From positions 1,959,501-2,023,500 of the forward strand of contig JAITYX010000088.1 in the NCBI GenBank assembly GCA_021018815.1: DNA of 64,000 nt. The letters run 5' to 3'. Source of the DNA: Talinum fruticosum. Lineage: Eukaryota > Streptophyta > Magnoliopsida > Caryophyllales > Talinaceae. Below the pieces are notes generated by a model, which was given only the letters and a program-made list of their open reading frames with translations, was not told the origin of the DNA and did no database searches. The position numbers and the translations under genes are program-made. Numbering within the stretch: the first letter of the stretch is position 1; every line of letters begins with the position of its first letter. Shown here in pieces: positions 22,401-33,062 of this stretch.

Positions 22401-25035
22401 TGTGTTGAGGTTGATGAACTTGAAAATGGCTGATGGCTAGAGTGACAAAAGTTTCACGAGACTTACCGAGTGTGCTCAAAGATATACTCCCAGAAAGCAA
22501 TGTCCTTCCCAGCCGTACATATGAGGCGAAGAGGATGTCGTGTCGTATAGGCATAGGGTATAAGAAGATACATGACTGCCCCAACGATTGCAAATTGTAC
22601 CAAAAAGAACATTCGCATAGACATGAATGTCCTAAATGTGGTGTATCTCGATACAAAATGAAAAACATTGATGGAGATAGTGTTGAGGGACCTCCCACAA
22701 AGGTGTTGTGGTACTTGCCGATAATACCAAGGTTTAAGCGTTTTTTCAAGTGCAACCGATGCCAAGAACTTGACGTAGCATGCCGAGGAAGAATATGTGA
22801 TGACAAGCTACGCCACCTCGCTGATTCTCCTCGGTGGAAGAAGATTGATTAATTGTTTCAGGAATTTAGTATAGAGGCACGGAATTTACGTCTAGGTCTT
22901 TATACGAGATGGAATAAACCCCATGGTGACCTAAGTAGCAAGCACGATAGTTGGCCCGTTCTTTTGGTTATCTACAACCTACCATCGTCGTTGTGTATGA
23001 AGCGCAAGTACATTATGTTATCAATGCCAATTTCTAGGCCTAAATAGTCGGAAATGATATAGATGTGTACTTGGAGCCTTTTCTTGAAGATTTAAAGGCT
23101 GTTGTGGGATGAAGGTGTTTCGGTTTATGATGCATACCATCAAGAGCAATTCACATTGCGAGGCTATGATCTATACCACAATCAATGACTTCCCGCATAC
23201 GAAACTTGTCCGGATACACAGTCAAAGGCCACAAGGCATGCCCTATATGTGCAAAGGTACTTGCTCCTATCAACTTAAACATGGGAAAATGACGGCCTAT
23301 CTCGGACATCGAAAGTTTCTTCCATTTTCCCATCAATATCGTAAAAAAAAAAAAGGAAGGCTTTCAATGGTAAAATCGAGATGGATTCTGATCTAACTCC
23401 ATTAACAAGACATCAAATTTAGGACCAAGTGAAAGATCTTTATGTAGGGTTCAGCAAGCCATACCGACATCAATTCGAAAACAATGTGTGGAAAAGACAT
23501 TAATATTTTTTGATCTTCCATATTAGAAAGAATTGTATGTGAGACAGTCTTAATGTAATGCATACGAGAGAAAAACATTTGTGAAAATCTCATTGGCACT
23601 CTTTTGAACATACCGGGAAGACCAAGGATGGAGAGAAATCACTACTCGATATGTGTGAAATGGGAATACCACAGCCAAAGGGGAAAAGAACATATTTGTC
23701 TCCATCGTCTTACATATTGAGTAGAATGGAAAAACAACATTTGTGTGAGACCTTAAAGAAACTCAAAGTGTCACAGGGATATTCCTCAAACATCGGTAGA
23801 CTCGTTTTGATGTTTGATTATAGACTAATTGGTTGCTATCTAAAACATGATGCCAAACATGTCGGGCGAGTTAATCACAAGACTTTGCTTCTTCTTCAAT
23901 GCCATATGTAGCAAAGTGGTTGATTTGAGAAATTGGATGCTCTTGAGTGCGGCGTAATCGTTACTTTGTGCCAACTTGAGATGTACCTCCCACCTTCGTT
24001 TTTTATGTCATGGTGCACCTAGTTGTCCATTTGGTGAGAGAAGTGCAATTACGTGGCTTGCGTTTTTAGCGATGGATGTACCATTTTGAACATTTTATGA
24101 AAACTCTCAAAAGGTATGTTAGAAATCGTACCGACCGGAAGCGTGCATTGTTGAGGCATACACAGCTGAAGAGTTTGTTGAGTTCTACTCGTGAATACTA
24201 CCCCCAAATGGGAGTTTTTGGTATTCCAAAACATCGATTTATAGGGAAGATCGGTAGGCAGGGGAAACTAGGGCTGATGGTTCTAACAATCATTCGAGAT
24301 ATAAGGTTAAGCATATCTTTATATTCTTAAAAACAACGATGAAATGTAGTTGTTCATTGATGAGCACAAATCTCTCATAAGGAGACAAGTACGAAGAAAA
24401 ATGAGATGTGGGTACTGACCCATCATAATCGCACATTTGTCAACTAGTTCGGAGATAGTCATCAATAGCCAATTGGAATAATCACGAGAACATATCTTGC
24501 AAACATTAGTAAGCTTGGCTAGAGGGACGCAGTTAGAAGTCATATCTTCCTTGCATATGACATCAATGGATACTCTTTCAACACAAAGAGCCAAGACAAT
24601 AGGAGCACCGTGTAAAATAGTGGGGTCACATTGGAGGCTCATGCACTTTATGTTTCCAGTTCCAAGGATAAACATCTTGTTGTAGCTAAAATGTCTTAGT
24701 ACGGAGTCATTGAGGAGATATGGGAGCTAGACTATGTTGACCTCCATGTGCCTGTTTTCCAGTTCAAATAGGTTGATAATAACAACGAGTGTCCGAGTTG
24801 ATGAGATGGTATTCACGATGGTCGATCTCACAAGAGAAGGGCCTAAAGGAGATCAATTCATTATGGCATCCCAAGCAAGACAAGTGTTCTACGTTGAAGA
24901 CCCGGCTAATGATAAGTGGTCTATTGTTCTTCAAGGAAGAGGCATGTTGTTAGTGGGGATGGTGAAGATGTGTGTGAGTTTGTTGAGGAGACTCCACCCT
25001 TCTCCTTAGGAATACCTGTTGAAAATGAGGATGTC
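22401..25035 (+). pseudogene. CACTA TNP2-type transposase, main part (outer element)
   Basis: Continuation of 17065-17247 after the inner CACTA. The longest open part (22433-22852) reads LKDILPESNVLPSRTYEA, IHDCPNDCKLYQKE, ECPKCGVSRYK and VLWYLPIIPRFKRFFKC, diagnostic for the Transposase_21 family. Then follow LGLYTRWNKPHGDLSSKH, SWPVLLVIYNLPSSLCMK, WDEGVSVYDAYHQEQFTLR (after a frameshift), the DUF4218-like RWMYHFEHFMKTLKRYVRNR (24072-24135), NRTFVNWF (near 24425-24450) and the DUF4216-like VRVDEMVFTMVDLTREG with ARQVFYVEDPANDKWSIVLQ (24790-24940). At least six stops or frameshifts. The right CACTA terminus was not found. Confidence 0.88.
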
Positions 25036-25289
25036 AATTTTAAAAATTGTATTTAAGGGTTGACCATCAAGAGGGCATATATATTGAAGATAAGTCCAAA
25101 GGAGGGGAAAAAGGCATAAACCATATAATTATATCAACACAAGTAAGAACATTATTATGTTATACAATTTTATTGATGGATATCCATATTTTTGCTTGTT
25201 TAAGTAATTGCAACGTGCTTTTTCATTATTTCTGAATTTAACACTTTCATGTAACAGATTGTTCATTGAGGATCGAAAGGAATAAGATG
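25036..25289. other. AT-rich tail after the outer CACTA gene
   Basis: No coding frame. It probably belongs to the outer CACTA element 3' region, but I see no CACTA terminus here or further right. Confidence 0.35.
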
Positions 25290-25386
25290 ATCCCATATTT
25301 CTGCTAAACAAGTTATTAATACCAAAAAATTCCAACTTGATGTGGAATTTTTGGTATAAATCACTTATTTAGCATAAATATGGGAC
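25290..25386. repeat. Near-perfect foldback (45-bp arms, 8-bp loop)
   Basis: The left arm 25290-25334 starts ATCCCATATTTCTGCTAAA and ends AAAAAATTCCA. The right arm 25343-25386 is its reverse complement with only a few mismatches and one indel (TGGAATTTTTGGTATAAAT ... AAATATGGGAC). The loop is ACTTGATG. A transcript would form one long hairpin. It could be a foldback MITE or a MITE-derived small-RNA hairpin. Flanking duplication is not clear. Confidence 0.8.
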
Positions 25387-26319
25387 CAAGATCACAAAGG
25401 AATATTCTGGTGAGATCTCATGTTGGTGTACGTACTTCTTATATTATATATCACATTGTAATATATCCTTTTTCAGTATTTATGCGAAATAGTCCATCTA
25501 TTTGTCTTTGAATTTTGTGGTATAAATGATTTCATGCCAACTAGTTCATCTTTATTTACCCAAATTTATGTTTTTTAGTAGATTGAGTTATGTGCTTGTC
25601 TTTATGAATATATTGCTTTCTTGGAGTTTGTGCATTGGTAGTGTGGACCGTAAATATGATGTATATATGTTGTCCAGGCTACTGATGCATCAACTCCAAG
25701 CTAGCAATATCATCATAAACACAATTAAATAACTAAATCTACTGTAAATAGAGATTTTCCTTTTGATATAAATATTGAAATCAATTTATACTATAAAGTT
25801 TCAAGATGAGACATATTTAGGGAAACCGATGATCGTAAGGAGCCACTCGGATAATAAATAAATAATTGTTTTACTATATTCTTCCTATCTGATTTATAAA
25901 TAAATTAAAATGCAGTTGCTCAAAAATAGCTTCACATAAATTATTCACGAGTACATGGATAGACGTGTTGAGCTTCGACTCATTATTTCAAAATTTTTGC
26001 TCTGTTTTTCTTTAGGTAAGACTAATGCAGAGGAAACTAGACATACTTATTTTGGTCAATGAGACTTAGAGGCTCATAATGGCAATCAGAAATGTGATAT
26101 TTGGGAGTCGTTTATGTTGTGGTTAAATAAGTTGTAATCATAATGGTACTCGTTAACATGTCTCTCGTTTATGTGTTTATAAGTTGGATGCCTTAAGTAT
26201 TGTGAACTTCAAATTAGCAAGTGATGTTCATATTTTTAATTTTAGGAGTTGCATTGCTCTTTGTTTAATAGCGGTGGTAACTCTTCTAATTCTCTTTCCA
26301 TGCGCTAATTATTATTTAG
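25387..26319. other. AT-rich intergenic stretch
   Basis: No reading frame with recognisable similarity, no RNA gene and no clear repeat. The short frame at 25526-25732 has composition expected by chance. Confidence 0.4.
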
Positions 26320-26367
26320 TTAGTCGTTAAGACTAAACTGGTGATTATGGGATTTGGGGGCGTTACA
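26320..26367 (-). mobile_element. Possible terminus of a family C LTR
   Basis: The minus strand begins TGTAACGCCCCCAAATCCC and then ATAATCACCA, matching the family C start at 37649 (TGTAACGCCCCCAATCACCA) with an 8-base insertion. The opposite end is not recognisable within 1.2 kb, so this is only a terminus. It lies just upstream of the LINE. Confidence 0.45.
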
Positions 26368-26422
26368 TGGTCCTAGAGTAGTAGATGGGGAGCAAGTGGG
26401 TGAGCCACCAACAATACATCGA

Positions 26423-26661
26423 TAAAATTGTTACATGGATTGTGCGAGGGCTAAATGGGTCAAATAAATAGGAAATTGAAAAGGTTTGTCCATCGGAATA
26501 AGGTAGGGCTTTTAGCTATGGTAGATACCAAAATAAGGGATAAAAATTATGAGAAAGTGTATAAGTATTTGTTCACAGGGTGGGGTAGCTTCATTAAATA
26601 CTCTCACTATCCTAAGGGGAGGATCCGGGTTGTTTGGAGATTATAACAGTTTTCAATATAG
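26423..26661 (+). pseudogene. LINE ORF2 endonuclease N-terminus, fragment
   Basis: The frame starts KIVTWIVRGLNGSNK; after a frameshift it reads KRFVHRNKVGLLAMVDTK and FTGWGSFIKYSHYPKG. This is the N-terminal apurinic endonuclease domain of plant L1-type LINEs, where the conserved start is (I/S)WNVRGLN; the catalytic-region asparagine is replaced by isoleucine here. The following codons lead to a solo LTR insertion at 26667 and resume at 28521. Confidence 0.8.
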
Positions 26662-26666
26662 ACGTG

Positions 26667-28520
26667 TGTAGGAACCATGGCCGGTCGGGGCCTGTCGAGC
26701 TTCCCCACTTGTGTCGGGTCTCTTTTTTAAAGATTGATTTTGAAGATGGTTTTAGAAAGTTGACTTTAGAATGTGGGGATGAACCTTTTATTAAGATTTC
26801 CAAGTTCTATTAAATTGAGTTGAAATGAATTGAATCAAATTGATTGGCAGTTTGATTAATCATTTGATTTTGGTAATTATTTTGAGAAGTCCCAAGATAT
26901 TATCTCTTCATTGAAAAAGAAAAATTAGGGTTTTTATTTACGCCATGAGGCTTTAGGGCCAAACTGGTGTGAAAACACCGTTTTGGACCCGACCTCGCCT
27001 ATTGACCACACGGGTGCAAGCGACAGCCTGCACCTGCGGTGGCCGGCACCGGCCAAAGGCCACGACTCGATGAGATCGGCATCGGGCTCGCCCGGCTTAG
27101 CGAGATCCACATCCTGTTTTTTAGTATTTAGTCAAAAAATAGGCAAGAAATAGATTTGAATAGAAATTAATGAAAGGAAGTCGCCGGTCGGTTTTTAGGA
27201 AAGAAAAACTAACAAAAGAAAAAATAAAGTTTGCTCTTTCAATCTTAGTATAGGAAAACTAAGACTAAAAGAGGCTAAAAATGACTCCATCGGTCTTTGA
27301 ATCGAGAATCGGATTAGGGGGCGAGAAACATAAGGATAAACCCTTCCATTCCGTCCATCCGAAGATGGCCATTACTAGTTCGAGTAGTGAATTAAAATGA
27401 TGTAAAACACGCAAGCAAGCGACATGCTAAGAGAAATTAAAGAAACCAAGACACAACTAAGGAAAGTGGTAAAGAAAGCAATAACAAAAAGAAAAGCAAA
27501 ACGATAAGAAAAGAAAGGGCAAAGCGAAAAGAAAAGAAAGCGAGAAAACTAAAAGATTACATCGGGTGGAGAGGAATTAAAACCAATACATCGTTTGTCC
27601 ACAATACTGAAATCAATAAAGAAAGCATAAAATAAAATAAACCATTGTGAAAACTGGATCTGTGCCCTCGGGTTGTCCTACCTGCTAATCTGGACCTCTT
27701 GATGCGACGGTGGCGAATAAGAGGGGCTTTGGTGATATTTTAGTGTAGGTAGGTAGGCGGATGTATTCGGTAGCTCTTAGGCATATTTCAGCAGCGTGGT
27801 ATTAAGGCGAGAAGCCGTGTAGGAATGAGAGCCAAGGATCTCTATTTATAGGGAGAGGTTAGGTCGAGGAAGTTATCTAGGGTTAGCTCGGCAAGCCCTC
27901 CGGGATAGGGTACAAACCGGGCAGGCATATCTTGAGATTGAACCGGATAGAACCGAGATAAACAAGGGATAAAACCGGATAAGGTCCGGTTCACGGCGCC
28001 AGCCACAAGAGGCTGCCTAGGGTTTCGTGCCCTAGCGTGCTTCCAAGGGAGTCTCCGGGGCAAAACACAACATTCCACTTATTATTTTTGGGTGTTTCCA
28101 AAAATGGAAAGTTTCCATTTTTTGCGGTTTTCTTTATTTGGCATGTTTATTTTTATGCAGGATGCGTGCTCCTAGTCTCGGATGGATTGTTTTAGAGCCA
28201 AAATGTAGCACTTTGATGCTTGTGATCATGAAATGCAGCATCTAACGTCGTCTTCGACTCCTTGTATGATTGGACGAAAGTGCAACGTAATGTTCTAAAC
28301 CTAGAATTCCCCGATGGCAGCACTGGACTCCGTTGTCTCTCGAAGGCTTGGCCTGGTTCTTAGACCTGTCCGAAAGAAAGGGGTTCTTTGTGGTTGACTA
28401 GCTTCCTTTGCACTAATCGGATACAACTCATGATCCGGATCCTCAAAAAGACTCGGGGATTTCATCATCGGGCCAACAAATAAAAAATAGAGAAAAGGAC
28501 GACGCTTTTAGGTGTCTACT
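26667..28520 (-). mobile_element. Family A solo LTR (copy A4), TSD ACGTG/AAGTG
   Basis: Plus-strand ends TGTAGGAACCATGG and AGGTGTCTACT, length 1854 bases. Flanks are ACGTG (26662-26666) and AAGTG (28521-28525), a 5-base duplication with one change. The minus-strand TATA box is CTATTTATAG at 27842-27851. It interrupts LINE ORF2, and LINE coding sense is present on both sides. No internal element sequence adjoins, so it is a solo LTR from recombination. Confidence 0.88.
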
Positions 28521-29291
28521 AAGTGCAAGACAATAGTGATTAGTTGGTTCATTGCACTCCTTCTCATTATAGATACTAATGGATACCAAAATAAGGCTCC
28601 TTACTGGTGGAAAAGATAACAACAAAGATTAAGGTGTGAGGAAGCAAGCATTTTTTATATGCTTGGCAAAGTTTAACTCATAAACTCATTTCTAATGGGA
28701 GTGGTGGGATTCTAGGCTAATACATTTGATCTCCCCTAACAAGTGATCAAGGAAATTGAGACCAAATGTAGAGCTTTCTTATAGAGTGGGACTTACCTCC
28801 ACTCAAGACAGCCATTGGTAGCTTAGGACATGGTTTGTAAACCTAAAAAACATAGAGGTGCGAGAGATGAAAAACATCAAGCAATGGATTAAAGCTCTCA
28901 TGCGAAAATATGTATGGCATATAGAATAGAAAGAAGATAACTTATGGGTCGAATGGATCCATGGACACTACTTAAGGAGGGACAACTAGTGGGATTATGT
29001 TCCGAAGCTAGAAACCTGCTGAGTGCTTGGAAGAAGCTCTGCAAAGTTAAAGAGTAATTTAAGCATGGATTTCAAGGGGACTAGAAATGGCAATTTACTA
29101 CAAACAATATATATCATGTACACAAGTGTCTAACAATGGCTAATGGGGAAGGAAAAAGAGCTCCATGGGACAAGCTTGTCTGGAACAAAACTAATATCCC
29201 AAAGCACTCCTTTGCATTATGGATACTAATGCATAAAAAGAACCCACAACTACAAAACTTGGACAATATATTAGGGGGATTGACTTGAGCT
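28521..29291 (+). pseudogene. LINE ORF2, endonuclease end joined to RT C-terminus
   Basis: Immediately after the solo LTR, CKTIVISWFIA resembles the endonuclease middle. By about 28650 the text already corresponds to the region after the RT catalytic core: VIKEIETKCRAFL (28745 on), RQPLVAWDMVCKPKK, NIKQWIKALMRKYVWHIE and the zinc-binding RT tail start WDKLVWNKTNIPKHSFALW (29160-29220). The RT core with its FADD box is therefore missing: an internal deletion. Cut at 29291 by the GACCCG-rich element. Confidence 0.78.
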
Positions 29292-30576
29292 TAGACCGAC
29301 AAAAGCCGATTCGACCCGGAAACCGGACTTGAACCCGCCCGATATTTTTGGGTTTCGGACACGATTTTCTCGACCCGAACTAAAAAAACCAAACTTGAAA
29401 AACCCGCAAATTTCCGAGTCAAACCCGACCCAAACTCATTCGATCCGTTGGGTCAAGGCAATAAGAACAACATTTTAGCTTTGTGGCTAGTTGATTGAAT
29501 TTTTTAAGCACATTATATGATTTTTCCTTCACTTTATCACTCTTTTAATAATGGTTATTTATCGTATCATGTCATTTAGAGAGACATTACATATTTATCG
29601 CAATCATTTACAAACGGAGACTAATACTATTTCATTTCTCAGCTTCTTCCTCATAAAAAAACCATTATATACAAAATTTATGCATAATTAATTTCAATAA
29701 AAATGTATATGCAATTCATATGACGTGATATAATACTAAGTGCACAAGTTATACTATTGTAATTTTTGTGAATTGAATATACCTAATCACATCTTAAATA
29801 ATATACTTTTGTTATGTACGAGATAGTATTACTATAACGATGTAAAATTTTAATGTTATAATTAAAGTATTACTATAACGATGTAAAATTTTAATGTTAT
29901 AATTAAAAATAATAATTTTTGTTTATTGTAAATCTCTAATTCTTATTTATTTGAAAATATTTTAGTTTACCTGAATCATAACTCCTAGGATAGTCAATAG
30001 GCCGGGTTAAAACAAAGTCATATTTTTACTAGTGAATAAAATACGTTGGTTACGGGTATCCGAGTCAACCCTTTCTCGATGTGTTTTAAAATGCATTAAA
30101 TATGCATATAAACCTTCTTCTAAGAAGAGGTGAAATAAACATTGGAACATTAAACGAATCATTAATAGAACAAGTTATTATTATTTAAACCATTATTGAC
30201 CAATCTTTCATTGAACTTATTTAAACGGGTGAATCAGTCAAGTCGTTCGACTCAATAGGGTCTTCACACAAATATCATAATGAAAGTTTTTAATAGTTTT
30301 TAATATTTTTTAATATTTTTTAGAAATTACAAATCTATACTTTTTGGAAAATTATCGGCAATTTTAAGCAAAAATTATGCAGAATTTTTATAATTAAAAA
30401 AGAAAAATAACCGATAAAAAGGCGGTCTCAACCCGTTAGGTCGACCCGAAACTTGTATAACCCAATATACGACCGCCGATATTTTACCCGAACCCGAAAT
30501 ACACCCGACCCGTATTTTACCCGAACCCGAATACACCCGACTCGTGTTTAACCCGCCCGCCCGAATTGACAAATCT
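29292..30576. mobile_element. GACCCG-rich element, copy 2 (TSD ACTTGAGCT)
   Basis: 1285 bases flanked by the perfect 9-base duplication ACTTGAGCT (29283-29291, 30577-30585) inside the LINE zinc-binding tail. Both ends are rich in CGACCCGAA/AACCCG words in the same direction (29300-29460 and 30420-30565), with an AT-rich middle. Left end TAGACCGACAAAAGCCG, right end CCGAATTGACAAATCT. The right end matches the shorter copy's CCCGATTGCCAAGTAT. The middle holds a perfect 41-base tandem duplication. No coding frame. Class unknown. Confidence 0.8.
29825..29906. repeat. Perfect 41-bp tandem duplication
   Basis: Two identical adjacent units starting AGTATTACTATAACGATG (29825-29865 and 29866-29906), in the AT-rich middle of the GACCCG-rich element. 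Confidence 0.9.
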
Positions 30577-31046
30577 ACTTGAGCTACAAATTATGTAATG
30601 AAGCAGAACATATGGATGAAATGGGACACATTTTTCGGCAATTCTCATTCACAAAAAGAGTGTGGAACAAAATTAGTGACTCGAGTAAAATGTGCAATTT
30701 TAGTAGATAACTTGGATGAGCTGCACAAGACTATGATGAAGAGCAATTAGAAACAAGACCAGAGGAAGCTGGTATACTCAACATATGCTGCATTTCACTA
30801 TCACATATCGAAGCAACTCAAGAGTCTTCAACAGGAGAGAGCGAGAATGAGGACAAATCTAGAAGCATGTCCATTATGATATCGAGTGTGAGATTTGATT
30901 TCCTGGTAAGACAAAGCAAGAAACTATGTAATTGGAGAGAAATGGTGAAAGATATGAGAGGCTAGGTATGTAACAAAAAGAAGCTTACCCTTATTCCCAA
31001 AAGGGTAATTTTGGTAATAAAATACTTCGATTGTTACATAAAAAAA
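30577..31046 (+). pseudogene. LINE ORF2 C-terminal tail and 3' end
   Basis: Resumes the interrupted frame: LCNEAEHMDEMGHIFRQFSF then KRVWNKI, the Cys/His-containing zinc-binding tail of plant LINE reverse transcriptases (usual form C-x-C-x-E-x-x-x-H-L-F). Further text (VYSTYAAFHY, EARYV) fits the ORF2 end. It finishes with an A-run at 31040-31046, a plausible degraded poly(A). The target duplication of the LINE is not seen. Confidence 0.72.
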
Positions 31047-31379
31047 TAATACCTTAGACATGTTAGAGTATAAATTTATGAAGTTACAAAATGTAACAGA
31101 TTGTTTCTTAACTTTTTCCTACTTCTAGATATTTAGACATTGTTCATTAATTCATTTTCTTAAGAAAGATATTCTTGTTGCTAAGGGTATCTAAGACATC
31201 TACTCTTCTAAGCCATGCAACATATTTATCATTAATTAATGAATTAAGAGGTATGGTAATTTATCATAGAATATGTCTAGATTGGTGTCATTATGATCAA
31301 TTTTGTATTGGCATTAACAAAATTTAACTATGTAATTTTTCAAATATCTCATGTCATATAATTCTATATTATTAATTTT
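31047..31379. other. AT-rich stretch, nothing recognised
   Basis: No frame, RNA gene or clear repeat. Confidence 0.4.
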
Positions 31380-32330
31380 TCTTTATTACACTCCGGGTTT
31401 TTTTGCATGGTCCATTTTTAGCTTTTATAAATTCATTTTCAATTTCCTTACGTAAAGCTTTGAACAAAGTAGCTAGTGAATCCATTACTCTTAATTCATA
31501 TTTTTCTTCTTCATTTAGTGTATTCATACTATTTGACTACAGTACCAAAAAGTTATATTCAATATAGTTAAGGAAATTTGCAATAGTCTAGGTGGTATTC
31601 AAATTTAAGACATTGTTCATTCTCGCTGTTCCAATGTTCGAATATTTCTTCTCTACTTCAAGTTTCATTTATGTTTAACATATAACAAGTTTGGCTAATA
31701 TGAATAATGTTAATTTCTTCAAATGAAGTCTGTTTTCTTTAAAATGAATTTAAAAGAAAAGTTTGTTGTTATACCAGTTAGGACATACATTAGCCTTAAG
31801 AAATTAGTATTTCTTCTAGATAATTGTCCAAATTTTTTAGGTTTAGAGACTACATTATTAACCGCATTGGATTCAAATTTTTCATCTTCTCTTCATCAAC
31901 CTCATTAAACTCACTTTCATCTACCATTTTCTATAATTTTTAGATAATGTTATTTTAACTTCTTCTGCTGATAGGATGTTAATTTCATCTAATTTAATCA
32001 AATTTATTTATTGATAAATCTCTTCTTCAAGATAGAGATGATTTGCTTCTTCTTCAAAGATACAAAGTACTTCATGTTTATTGATAATAACACCCATTAA
32101 CTTATTTAATTCTTGTGGATTTTGCTCATCATCAAACATCTTTTGTAGTTAATCCAAGTTATATTGTTTATACTACATATTCTTTTTATACTACATATTC
32201 TTTTTTTGAGGTTTATTCAACAATTGGTTTCTTTTAAAATTTTAGGGTTTTAAATTCTTGTAGAGAAAATAAAATTTTATTTTTACGATTTTTAAATGGA
32301 TATTTATGATAAAAAGAAACACTCTTACCT
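31380..32330 (-). pseudogene. Degraded protein-coding relic of unknown origin
   Basis: Several minus-strand segments in neighbouring frames have protein-like composition despite AT-rich DNA. Near 32310-32220 SVSFYHKYPFKNRKNKI can be read; near 32140-32050 FDDEQNPQELNKLMGVI; near 31920-31870 VDESEFNEVDEEK; near 31530-31400 EEKYELRVMDSLATLFKAL. Stops and frameshifts separate them. They may come from one decayed gene about 900 bases long. I do not recognise the family; a retroelement or integrated-virus structural protein is possible but unproven. Confidence 0.35.
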
Positions 32331-33062
32331 AGATCGAAATTTCATTATGTCTCACTTCGTTGATTAAAAAGAGATTTATTAATAATTATTATTTTTTAAT
32401 CTCTTTAATTTTAACTTTAATACCTTCTAATTCAGATTTTAGTTTTAAAGTTATATATGTGATAATAGTTTAATTGAGTTACTATTGAAGTCAATTCTTC
32501 AAGAGTATGTACAACATGAGGAAATTTGTGAACATGACAAGCAAATGATAGTTCAAATATTAATTATAACTAATAATTAATATGACAACCTAGATTTTGA
32601 CACCACCTCAAACAAATCTTTTAATAAAGATAAAATAATTTGTTCAGTAATTTCGAGACACGAATCCATAATACTAATGTATATAATAGTAAAAAAAATT
32701 AACATAACATTGGGTCAAATATGTGAATAAGAAAAGTTTCGGTAAAATAGGATGAACCTAGAAGTTAGTTTTTAAAAATTTTGGGGAGTAGAAATGGTTT
32801 TTGTATAATACAGCTTCCTGCGAGAAAATAATTCGAGAAAATATATATAAATAAATACAATTAACATTTATTTATTTTTTAGGATTTTTGGATTAAAATA
32901 AACCATACTTTGGGAGATTTGAGTGTTTGTATGTCTTATTTTAAAGCTGAATGGACGTGCACTCGTACTTGAAGGTAATTGTTTTTCTAAACTAACACCG
33001 AATTAGGAGGTGGCCGACTCGATTTCATAATAATGTGGTACACGTAATCATGTATTTTTAAT
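32331..33062. other. AT-rich stretch left of the Sirevirus-like element
   Basis: No coding frame or repeat of note. The last five bases (TTAAT) do not match the five after the right LTR. Confidence 0.4.
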
